Positions 24,564-31,827 of a stretch of 64,000 nt of DNA are shown here, piece after piece; position 1 is the stretch's first letter; the number at the start of each line of letters is the position of its first letter. Below the pieces are notes generated by a model. It was not told the origin of the DNA. It saw nothing but the letters and a program-made list of their open reading frames with translations, and ran no database searches. The translations under genes and the position numbers were made by a program. The stretch spans positions 44,629 to 108,628 of the forward strand of contig NZ_FMTM01000016.1 in NCBI RefSeq assembly GCF_900099775.1. The letters are read 5' to 3'. The DNA is from Rhizobium mongolense subsp. loessense (GTDB lineage Bacteria; Pseudomonadota; Alphaproteobacteria; Rhizobiales; Rhizobiaceae).

Positions 24564-26559
24564 TGAAGTCTCCTTTTTCAGACAGGCACGATGTCCTCCC
24601 GTTGCGCTGCGCACGTTGATCCGTGTCAAATGCGCGAAACCACGGAATGTGACGGCCGTATTCGGCTTTCGATCCTGTAGGCCGCAGCGCTCGCAAGGCG
24701 TTGAGGATCACGGCGACATCGATTGCCTCCTGCAGCAAGGCGCCCTGCAGGGGCAGAAGAAATCCACAGGCAGCTGCAATCATCCCGGCGATTGAAAGCC
24801 CGAGCCCGACGATCACGCTCTGGCGTGCAATGACGACCGCCCTTTGGGCGACGGTGAGCGCGTCAGCCAGAGGTTCGAGGCGGTCCACGAGCAGAACAAC
24901 GCCGGCGGCCTCCGAGGATGCGGCCGCTCCCCGCGCACCCAGCGCGACACCGACGTCGGCTGCGGCAAGTGCGGGGGCATCATTGATACCGTCGCCAACC
25001 ATCATTACAGGGCCGAAACGCCGGGCGGATTTAACGCATTCTACCTTTGAAGCAGGGCTTTGCTCACCAAGAATCTCCTCGATGCCAAGTGCTTCGCCGA
25101 CATCCCTGGTGACCTCTGATCTGTCTCCCGAAGCCAGAATTATTCTTACGATCCCCGCATCGCGCAGTTTTCGAAGCACGGTCACTGCTTCCGGGCGCAC
25201 AGGATCTGCCATAACGATCAGCCCTGCCGCAACGCCATCGACTGCAACGGCCACTACGACCTCGCCCGTACGGCGCCCGGATAGAAATGCGCGCGGACTG
25301 CCCTTCAGCACCCGGTGCTCCACGAAACCGCTGCCGCCGACGATCACGCGATGCCGGCCGACAGTTCCTTCGATCCCTGCTCCAGGGGATTCCGTGACAT
25401 TGCCTGGCGGCACAAGGTTCAGGTCGCGTTCACGCGCAGCCGCGATGAGTGCTGCAGCCATGACGTGGCCAGAGGCCTGATCGAGCGATGCGGCGAGACG
25501 AAGCAATTCGTTCTCGTCGATCCACTCGGCATTTTTTATAGCGACAATGACCGCCGCACCGTGGGTGAGTGTACCCGTCTTGTCCAGAATGGCGACGCGC
25601 ACGCGGCTTAAAGCTTCCAGGACGCCGCCATCTTTCACGAGGCATCCGATGGCAGCGCAACGTGAGATGCCCGACATGATGGCGACGGGAACGGCGAGGA
25701 TCAGCGGACAGGGAGTGGCTATGACAAGAACCGCAAGGGCCCGGCGTGGTTCATTGGAAAGGAACCACGCCGCCAGAGCCAAAGACACACTGACAGCGAG
25801 AAATACCAACCCGTAGCGATCTGCAAGGCGAGACATGGGCGCCCTGCTCTTCTGTGCGGCTTCGACAAGACGGATGATCGCGGCGTATGTGCTTTCGGAT
25901 GCCGAGCGAATTGCCCTGATATCAAAGACGCCTCCGACCGACGTGCTGCCGCTCAGGACTTCGTCATCGATACCATGTTTTCGCGGGAGCGCTTCGCCGG
26001 TCAACGCAGACTCATCGAGAAGGGCATCATCTGTGACGACGATTCCGTCGACCGGCAGAACCTCGCCTTGACGCACCATAAGGCGGTCGCCGGCCTTGAT
26101 GTCTGCAATTGGGACCTCCTGCAGACGGCCGTCTTCGTATCGAAAGGCCGTCTGGGCAACGCGGCCCAGCAACGCCGTCATCTCGCGGGCAGCGCGCTGG
26201 GACGCGTATGCTTCCAGCATCTGGCCGCCGGCATACATCAGAGCAACGACATTGGCGGCAAGGGATTCGCCGAATGAAAGGGCGAATGCCATCGACAGTG
26301 CGGCTAGGATGTCCAGCCCGAAATCGCCGCGATGGAGAGACCGGAACGTCTGCCACAACAGCGCGCCGAGGACCGGCATGGTGGCGATCGTCCATACAAG
26401 CCGGGCATTGGCCGGATCCTTCGCTAGCGTAAAGATCAGCCCCGCCGAAAGCCCGAAAACCGCAACTAGCGGCAGCCACATGCGGCGGGCTTTGGAGAGA
26501 AAGGCTATCGGTCCGGTCGCTGCGTTCACCGTCATGATCCGCTTCCACCACCGTGGCAT
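24550..26559 (-). CDS. P1B-type heavy-metal-transporting ATPase with TPC motif (Nia-like)
   Basis: A 669-residue heavy-metal pump; an alternative start is ATG 26535. It lacks an N-terminal metal-binding domain. The TM metal motif is TPCPL (282-286) rather than CPC, the phosphorylation site is Asp326 in DKTGTLTHG, and the hinge is MVGDGINDAPALAAADVGVALG. TPC is the mark of P1B-5 pumps such as S. meliloti Nia, which exports nickel/iron and is expressed in nodules. Nia has a C-terminal hemerythrin domain; this one does not. After the last helix (VILNALRAL) the frame runs on for about 45 unusual residues through a FixK/FNR box into the start of the next gene, as if the original stop was lost. Confidence 0.88.
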   Translation of the reverse strand: MPRWWKRIMTVNAATGPIAFLSKARRMWLPLVAVFGLSAGLIFTLAKDPANARLVWTIATMPVLGALLWQTFRSLHRGDFGLDILAALSMAFALSFGESLAANVVALMYAGGQMLEAYASQRAAREMTALLGRVAQTAFRYEDGRLQEVPIADIKAGDRLMVRQGEVLPVDGIVVTDDALLDESALTGEALPRKHGIDDEVLSGSTSVGGVFDIRAIRSASESTYAAIIRLVEAAQKSRAPMSRLADRYGLVFLAVSVSLALAAWFLSNEPRRALAVLVIATPCPLILAVPVAIMSGISRCAAIGCLVKDGGVLEALSRVRVAILDKTGTLTHGAAVIVAIKNAEWIDENELLRLAASLDQASGHVMAAALIAAARERDLNLVPPGNVTESPGAGIEGTVGRHRVIVGGSGFVEHRVLKGSPRAFLSGRRTGEVVVAVAVDGVAAGLIVMADPVRPEAVTVLRKLRDAGIVRIILASGDRSEVTRDVGEALGIEEILGEQSPASKVECVKSARRFGPVMMVGDGINDAPALAAADVGVALGARGAAASSEAAGVVLLVDRLEPLADALTVAQRAVVIARQSVIVGLGLSIAGMIAAACGFLLPLQGALLQEAIDVAVILNALRALRPTGSKAEYGRHIPWFRAFDTDQRAQRNGRTSCLSEKGDFNDHH
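24616..24629 (-). promoter_or_regulatory. FixK/FNR box (9/10) upstream of the PNPOx gene, inside the ATPase frame
   Basis: On the plus strand TTGATCCGTGTCAA, one departure from consensus. It lies 53 bases before the flavoprotein start but within the coding tail of the ATPase. Confidence 0.65.
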
Positions 26560-26633
26560 GCGCGCGAAAGCGCGGCGTTGTGTACTAGGCCTTGATCGAC
26601 GACTTGATCAAAGCTGCTGCATCAGGCGCCGCA

Positions 26634-26647
26634 TTGATCTGTCTCAA
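26634..26647 (-). promoter_or_regulatory. FixK/FNR box (9/10) upstream of the Nia-like ATPase
   Basis: On the plus strand TTGATCTGTCTCAA, one departure from consensus. It lies 75 bases before the ATPase ATG at 26559 (99 before 26535). Confidence 0.65.
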
Positions 26648-26776
26648 CACCGCACGAAAATCGGGATCAGATGATGAACCCGAGGGTGATATTCGACGCC
26701 AAGTCAGGCGCTTATTGACCGTCTATCAGATGAAGCATGTGCGTTGCGGAGTGAGTGAGCTCGTTGGCGCACGCAT

Positions 26777-26790
26777 TTGCGCTACATCAA
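26777..26790 (+). promoter_or_regulatory. Weak FixK/FNR box (8/10) upstream of the fourth usp
   Basis: TTGCGCTACATCAA keeps one perfect half-site. At 68 bases before the 26859 start it is better placed for that gene than the box at 26634. Confidence 0.4.
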
Positions 26791-26858
26791 TGCCGGAGCT
26801 GCCGCAAACAGAGAAAATGAACTGAACGGCAGCAAAGCCGTGAGAGGAGGACCAAGAC

Positions 26859-27692
26859 ATGACTGCACAGTATTTTCTTCCGCTGGCGACCTATCCCGAT
26901 TCAAGTTCCGGACTGATCGTTTCGAACGCTGTAACCTTTGCCTCGTCCTGCGGCGCAAATCTTGATGTGTGTGCGATAAGGATCGAGATTCCGCACATCC
27001 CCAACGCATGGTCTTCCTTGCTGTTGGATACCCCAAAGATGATCGAGCAGGCAGAGATATTGAGCCGCGATCGCGCGGCAACGCTGATGGCAGCCGCGAC
27101 GAACCTTGGAGCAAACGCCGATATTGGACTTTGGGCAAGAGAGGTAAAAGCGAGCTTGCCCTTTCTGCATGAGACAGCGGCAACAGAAGCGCGTTTTTTC
27201 GATTTGACTATTCTCGAATGTGTTGCGGAGGTTCCCGATACGCGCAGTATCGCTGAAGCAGTGATATTCGGCTCTGGCCGGCCAGCTGTCATCTTTCCCA
27301 ACAGGACCTTTGCCGGCCCGATTGATCATCTGGTCATAGCTTGGGACGGAAGCCGGGCCGCCGCCCGGGCAGTCAACGATGCCGGCCCCTTCATCCGCAA
27401 AGCCCGACGGGTTTCGGTACTGTCTTTGACCGGCGAAAAGCCGCTGCCGGAAACAAGCGGAGCGCGCCTCGCTGAAATCCTGGTCTCCAGCGGGATCAAT
27501 GCAGGCGCAACCGTTGCCCCGGCTACTTCGTCATCGATCGGCGCAAGCATTCAACGGGCCGCGCTCGAGCTGGGTGCTGATATGCTGGTCATGGGGGGAT
27601 TCGGACATTCGAGATTGCGAGAGTTTGTCCTCGGTGGAGCAACCGACGGCGTCTTGGAAGAGCCTCTTTTGCCTGTGCTCATGTCACATTGA
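26859..27692 (+). CDS. Universal stress protein, two USP domains
   Basis: A 277-residue tandem-USP protein, ATG 26859 behind GAGGAGG. It starts QYFLPLATYPDSSSG like the usp at 22370. Domain 2 has IDHLVIAWDGSRAAARAV and the nucleotide loop VMGGFGHSRLREFVLGGATDGVL. It is divergent from the Nia-like ATPase gene and is the last recognised member of the oxygen/stress island. Confidence 0.9.
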   Translation: MTAQYFLPLATYPDSSSGLIVSNAVTFASSCGANLDVCAIRIEIPHIPNAWSSLLLDTPKMIEQAEILSRDRAATLMAAATNLGANADIGLWAREVKASLPFLHETAATEARFFDLTILECVAEVPDTRSIAEAVIFGSGRPAVIFPNRTFAGPIDHLVIAWDGSRAAARAVNDAGPFIRKARRVSVLSLTGEKPLPETSGARLAEILVSSGINAGATVAPATSSSIGASIQRAALELGADMLVMGGFGHSRLREFVLGGATDGVLEEPLLPVLMSH

Positions 27693-28027
27693 TAGACACA
27701 CACCGTTCCGATGGCGGAAACGGCTGTGTTACGGCGTCTGCAATGACGGCGATCCCAAAAAGGTCTGCCGCGCTCTGCCGGCGGCCTTGGGCGGTTGTCG
27801 ATCGATCACCAGCGCTCGGACAGGCGCTGACTGTCCTGTGGTGTCGCGCTTCCACGCGGTGGCAGCTTTTGCAAGGACTCCAACCTCGTAAGCACATCGA
27901 TACTTATCCGGAAGTGGCCAAACGATCGCGTTAACTATTTCTAACGTTAGCGCCGTCGTTGCAATACTCCCGCACAGGCGGCGGCGTTCCGCTTCGCGGT
28001 CATGTTGCGGTTCTATCAAACGGATCT
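27693..28027. other. Non-coding stretch
   Basis: Between the convergent ends of the usp and cytochrome c genes. No gene, hairpin or repeat could be supported. Confidence 0.45.
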
Positions 28028-28342
28028 CTATTCCGCCAAGCTTAGGATATAGGCCGACACGTCCTGAACATCGGTCTGCGAGAGTATTATGTTCGGCATG
28101 GTTGGATGACTTTGGGCCGTGAGCCAAACGTTAAGTGCCATGGCGGTCATTCCCGGTGTCCCAGCCACCGCTTCGAAGCTGGGCGCCTCGGCAACAGGGG
28201 ATCGAGTTTGACCCACAAGGACGGCATGGCATGTTGCGCATACCTCAAGCGCGAGCCGGCGCCCGTGCAGAATATCCTGTGCCCGCGCTGCCGAGACTGT
28301 TGCAAGGATGCCGGCAATGACTGCGACGGTCGCTGTTCGCAT
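28028..28342 (-). CDS. Small periplasmic cytochrome c
   Basis: A 104-residue c-type cytochrome. ATG 28342 follows AAAGGGA. A signal peptide ends near SAARA, a single heme site CATCH lies at 35-39, and an axial methionine is likely in SHPTMPNII. The C-terminal helix is DVQDVSAYILSL. It is a class I monoheme electron carrier of the periplasm. It is divergent from the Blh-BigR sulfide operon, so it may carry electrons from sulfur oxidation, though no partner enzyme is visible. Confidence 0.85.
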   Translation of the reverse strand: MRTATVAVIAGILATVSAARAQDILHGRRLALEVCATCHAVLVGQTRSPVAEAPSFEAVAGTPGMTAMALNVWLTAQSHPTMPNIILSQTDVQDVSAYILSLAE

Positions 28343-28476
28343 CGCAATATCCCTTTTGGATCTTTTCTGTTGAGACGACGATATGATTTGCTCACCGGCC
28401 CCCGTGCGTACGCATGATTGGCGATGGCTTCGTCACCTGTGAGTGCAGTTGCAACCATGTCGTCCTTCTTTTCGTG

Positions 28477-28503
28477 GGAACTTCGCTTGGTCGCAAAAGT
28501 TCC
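28477..28503 (+). promoter_or_regulatory. Possible EcfG-type promoter or inverted repeat before blh
   Basis: GGAAC, 17 bases, then GTTCC. This resembles the EcfG -35/-10 pair (GGAAC-N16/17-CGTT) but lacks the C before GTT. It is also an inverted repeat (GGAACTT / AAGTTCC), so it may be neither. Confidence 0.3.
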
Positions 28504-28535
28504 GGCCCGCGGGCTTGATGATCCATTCAATATAC

Positions 28536-28560
28536 ATTATGTTTAATTATATAATAATGC
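28536..28560 (+). promoter_or_regulatory. AT-rich inverted repeat, candidate BigR operator
   Basis: Arms CATTAT (28536-28541) and ATAATG (28555-28560) flank an A/T-only spacer apart from one G, just before the blh start. BigR binds AT-rich palindromes at its own operon promoter, and this is the only such island here. Confidence 0.55.
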
Positions 28561-28575
28561 AACACGAGTCACTCT

Positions 28576-29871
28576 ATGACGATCTCTAAAATCTCCGACA
28601 TGCTTTGCGTGATGCCGCAGCCTGATATTGGCGACTTTCAGTCCTTGCGCGACCAGGGGTTTACAACCCTCATCAACGCGCGCCCGGACAAGGAGGAGGC
28701 CGGCCAGCCCGGAACTGCTGCTGAGGAACGGGCCGCCGCCCATTCGAACATGTCTTATTCCTACATACCGATCACCATGGCGACCGTCACCGAGGCAGAC
28801 ATCGGTGCCTTCCAGAAGGCACTGAACGATTCAGTGGGGCCGGTCGTTGCCCACAGCAAGTCGGGAACGCGCGCGCTTCTTCTCTATGCGCTCGGCGAAG
28901 TTCTAGACGGGCGGATGAAGCCGGAAGATGTGCTACCGTTCGGTCAGAAGAACGGATTCGACCTATCGGCCGCCGCCAATTGGGTCGAGAAGCGAGCTGC
29001 ATCGCGCCCGCAAGTCAAGGGTTTCTTCGACAAGCGGACATGGAGCATACAATATGTTGTGTCGGATCCCGAGACCGGAGCGTGCGCGATCATCGACCCC
29101 GTGCTCGACTTCGACGAGAAGGCGGGCGCGACGGCGACGCATAGTGCCGACGCCATCCTTGAATACGTGCACAAGAACGGTTTTTCGGTGGAATGGATCC
29201 TCGACACCCATCCGCATGCCGACCATTTTTCCGCCGCCCGGTACCTGAAGGAAAAGACGGGCGCGCCGACGGCGATCGGAGAACGCGTCGTCGACGTCCA
29301 GGAGCTGTGGAAGGACATCTACAACTGGCCCGAACTCAAGACGGATGGTTCCCAATGGGATCGGCTGTTTGCAAGCGGCGAAACCTTTAAGGTTGGCTCG
29401 ATCGACGCCAACGTGATGTTTTCGCCGGGGCACACGCTTGCTTCCGTCACCTATGTGATCGGCGATGCCGCCTTCGTCCATGACACCATCTTCATGCCGG
29501 ACAGCGGAACGGCTCGAGCCGACTTCCCTGGCGGCGACGCACGCATGTTGTGGAGGTCCATCCAGGACATCCTCGCCCTTCCCGACGAAACCCGGGTCTT
29601 CACCGGACACGACTATCAGCCCGACGGCCGCGCACCGCGGTGGGAGAGTACGGTCGGCGAACAAAAAACGGCAAACTCTCATCTCGCCGGGGTGTCTGAG
29701 GAGGCCTTTGTGAAACTTCGCACCGAGCGCGACAAAACACTGCCCATGCCGAAGCTCATCCTGCACGCGCTGCAGGTCAATGTGCGCGCCGGCCGACTGC
29801 CCGAGCCGGAATCAAACGGCAAGCGGTATCTGAAACTCCCTCTGGACGCCCTCAACGGGGCGGCATGGTGA
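28576..29871 (+). CDS. blh: Blh-type bifunctional sulfur transferase / persulfide dioxygenase
   Basis: A 431-residue fusion. Residues 1-140 are a DUF442 phosphatase/rhodanese-like domain. Residues 145-431 form a metallo-beta-lactamase-fold persulfide dioxygenase (DTHPHADHFSAARYL metal site, SPGHTLASVTY, FTGHDYQPDGR). In Agrobacterium and Xylella the BigR operon detoxifies hydrogen sulfide with such an enzyme. Here the transferase loop reads AHSKSGTRA with Ser94 where the family usually has the catalytic cysteine (C-x-S-G-T-R), so the first activity may be lost. The dioxygenase half looks intact. bigR follows with a 7-base overlap, and the operon probably continues to 31 kb. Confidence 0.92.
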   Translation: MTISKISDMLCVMPQPDIGDFQSLRDQGFTTLINARPDKEEAGQPGTAAEERAAAHSNMSYSYIPITMATVTEADIGAFQKALNDSVGPVVAHSKSGTRALLLYALGEVLDGRMKPEDVLPFGQKNGFDLSAAANWVEKRAASRPQVKGFFDKRTWSIQYVVSDPETGACAIIDPVLDFDEKAGATATHSADAILEYVHKNGFSVEWILDTHPHADHFSAARYLKEKTGAPTAIGERVVDVQELWKDIYNWPELKTDGSQWDRLFASGETFKVGSIDANVMFSPGHTLASVTYVIGDAAFVHDTIFMPDSGTARADFPGGDARMLWRSIQDILALPDETRVFTGHDYQPDGRAPRWESTVGEQKTANSHLAGVSEEAFVKLRTERDKTLPMPKLILHALQVNVRAGRLPEPESNGKRYLKLPLDALNGAAW

Positions 29872-30200
29872 CTGTCATGAGTGTGAAACCAAAAAACATG
29901 ACGATCGAAGACATGGGCGCACGTGCGACGGAAGTGTCGGGACTTCTTAAGACGCTGTCGCATCCGAATCGGTTGATGCTCGTCTGTACGCTCGTTGAGC
30001 GAGAGTATTCGGTCGGAGAACTGGAGCAGAAGCTGGACATCCACCAGCCGCATCTCTCCCAACACCTGACGGGGCTGCGCGAAGCCGGGATCGTCGAGAC
30101 TCGGCGGGAGGGAAAGCAGATTTTCTATCGTTTGACGGCAGACAAGGCAGCCCGCCTCGTCGGCGCGCTCTATGAGATTTTCTGTCAGGAGGCGGCCTGA
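29865..30200 (+). CDS. bigR: ArsR-family sulfide-responsive repressor BigR
   Basis: A 111-residue winged-helix regulator with DNA-reading helix HQPHLSQHLTGLREAGIV. It keeps two cysteines, Cys41 (LMLVCTLVE) and Cys107 (EIFCQEAA), spaced 66 residues apart like the redox pair of known BigR that forms a disulfide or polysulfide bridge to release DNA. The start at 29865 overlaps the blh stop; ATG 29877 is the alternative. It probably represses the whole operon from the AT-rich repeat upstream of blh. Confidence 0.92.
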   Translation: MVTVMSVKPKNMTIEDMGARATEVSGLLKTLSHPNRLMLVCTLVEREYSVGELEQKLDIHQPHLSQHLTGLREAGIVETRREGKQIFYRLTADKAARLVGALYEIFCQEAA

Positions 30201-30610
30201 TGACTACATACCTTCCGTCTCTCCTCGGCGGGATGCTGATCGGGCTTTCGGCCGCGATGCTTCTTTTATTGAACGGCCGCATCGCCGGGATCAGCGGCAT
30301 TGTCGGCCGACTAGCCTTGGGCGTTGGCGTTGCTGTCAACCTCGCCTTCGTAGCGGGCCTCGTTCTCGGTCCGCTTGTCTTTCTCGCTGCCTTCGGTCAC
30401 TGGCCGACGGTCACGATCTCCGCCATATGGCCGATCATCATCGTCGCCGGGCTGCTCGTGGGATTCGGCTCGCGCATGGGCTCCGGCTGCACCAGCGGTC
30501 ACGGCGTTCTCGGTCTTGCCCGACTGTCGCCGCGTTCGGCAGCCGCTGTCATCACCTTTCTGACCTCCGGTGTCGTTGCCGTGGCATTGCTGAAAGGATT
30601 CGGGCTATGA
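30200..30610 (+). CDS. YeeE/YedE family transporter subunit
   Basis: A 136-residue inner-membrane protein with four or more hydrophobic segments and the family motif GSRMGSGCTSGHGVLG, whose cysteine lines the thiosulfate/sulfur path in YeeE. The start overlaps the bigR stop. Together with the next gene it forms the usual split YeeE/YedE (PmpA/PmpB) pair of BigR operons, moving sulfur compounds. Confidence 0.9.
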   Translation: MTTYLPSLLGGMLIGLSAAMLLLLNGRIAGISGIVGRLALGVGVAVNLAFVAGLVLGPLVFLAAFGHWPTVTISAIWPIIIVAGLLVGFGSRMGSGCTSGHGVLGLARLSPRSAAAVITFLTSGVVAVALLKGFGL

Positions 30611-31038
30611 GCCGCATCGCCATTCAAACTGTCGCAGCCCTTATGTCTGGAACCGTATTCGGCTTTGGCCTTTCACTGTCGGGCATGCTTGATCCTGCGC
30701 GCGTGCAGGGATTTCTCGACGTCTTCGGGACATGGGATCCGAGCCTCGCCTTCGTGCTAGGAGGCGCCGTCAGCGTAGCGTTCGTGGGTGTCAGGCTGTC
30801 CCGTCTGATGGGTCGGCCTGCCCTCGACGACAGCTTCGACATGCCAACAAACCGCAAGATCGACGCGCCCCTGATCATTGGTTCCGCCACCTTCGGGCTT
30901 GGCTGGGGCTTAGGCGGTTTCTGCCCTGGCCCGGCGATCGCGGCTTTGCCTTTAGGATACGCGCGGACCTTCGGCTTCGTCATTGCGATGTTGGTTGGCA
31001 TGGCCGCTCACGACCGGCTGCTGAGGAGACAGACGTGA
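30607..31038 (+). CDS. YeeE/YedE family protein, second half (DUF6691-like)
   Basis: A 143-residue membrane protein starting at the ATGA overlap with the previous gene. It carries the partner motifs SGTVFGFGLSLSGMLDPARV and GLGWGLGGFCPGPA with its conserved cysteine. It should pair with the 30200 product to form a complete YeeE-like transporter. Confidence 0.9.
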   Translation: MSRIAIQTVAALMSGTVFGFGLSLSGMLDPARVQGFLDVFGTWDPSLAFVLGGAVSVAFVGVRLSRLMGRPALDDSFDMPTNRKIDAPLIIGSATFGLGWGLGGFCPGPAIAALPLGYARTFGFVIAMLVGMAAHDRLLRRQT

Positions 31039-31286
31039 CGTATTCGGTTGCCTCCGCAGTAAGCTCCGGCGCGCTGGTGGGCTTCATGCTCGGATTGCTC
31101 GGCGGCGGCGGTTCGATCCTTGCGACGCCGCTCTTGCTCTACGTGGTGGGAGTATCCCAGCCGCACGGGGGATCGGAAGTGGGGGGCTTGCCGCTTCCGT
31201 CAATGTCTTTGCGAACTTCGCTCTTCCGGGCATTGGCGAATAGGGGCTCCGACACTTTCATCGTGCGATGCGGGTCGACAGAATAA
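31035..31286 (+). pseudogene. TauE/SafE sulfite exporter remnant
   Basis: GTG 31035 overlaps the previous stop and starts MLGLLGGGGSILATPLLLYVVGVSQPH (residues about 18-44), the hallmark first helix of TauE/SafE exporters. After QPH the expected continuation appears one frame away (GSGGLAASVNVFANFA) and soon ends. Only about 75 of some 250 residues remain. The next gene is convergent and begins at once, so the rest has been deleted. BigR operons normally carry an intact exporter here. Confidence 0.8.
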
Positions 31287-31698
31287 TGGAGGAGAGCGTT
31301 CGTTCAACGCCGTCAATTGTTCCGATCTGGTCGATCAATTGATCGAGTTCGGCGATCGATGGCGCTGTAATGATTGCGATCAGATCAAACGAACCACTTA
31401 CTGAATGAAGGGTCGTCAGCTCCGGGATCTTGTCAAGGGACGAGGTCACCTGCGAAAGCGCTTTAGGAGCGATGGTGATCAGAACATGCGCCCGGACCAG
31501 ACCGGCCATGTAGCGCTCGGACAACCTCAAGCCATAGCCTGCGATCACACCTTCCCGCTCCAGTCGTTCGAGCCGTGCTTGGACCGTCGTCCGAGACAGC
31601 GACAGCCGCTTGGCAAGCGTCGCTACCGGCAGGCGGGCATTCTCCGCCAGCAACGCCAGCAGGTCGCGATCCTTCTCTGTGATTTGCATCGTTCCCAT
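31258..31698 (-). CDS. Lrp/AsnC family transcription regulator
   Basis: A 146-residue regulator. The N-terminal helix-turn-helix is LPVATLAKRLSLSRTTVQARLERLEREGVI. The C-terminal RAM domain ends with the ligand-pocket strand VSGSFDLIAIITAPS. It starts at ATG 31698 (or 31689). It is divergent from the saccharopine dehydrogenase-like gene, so it probably controls it in response to lysine or a related amino acid. The stop lies inside the decayed TauE gene. Confidence 0.9.
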   Translation of the reverse strand: MGTMQITEKDRDLLALLAENARLPVATLAKRLSLSRTTVQARLERLEREGVIAGYGLRLSERYMAGLVRAHVLITIAPKALSQVTSSLDKIPELTTLHSVSGSFDLIAIITAPSIAELDQLIDQIGTIDGVERTLSSIILSTRIAR

Positions 31699-31827
31699 CT
31701 ACATTTCGCTCAATCGAATCGTCATTTTGCACAGTAATATACAGCGGAATGCTCGTTTCATAGCTATGATTCGGTCTTGCGTTGCCATCATCTACGTTCA
31801 TCGAAGGCAAACGACCAGGGGACGTCT

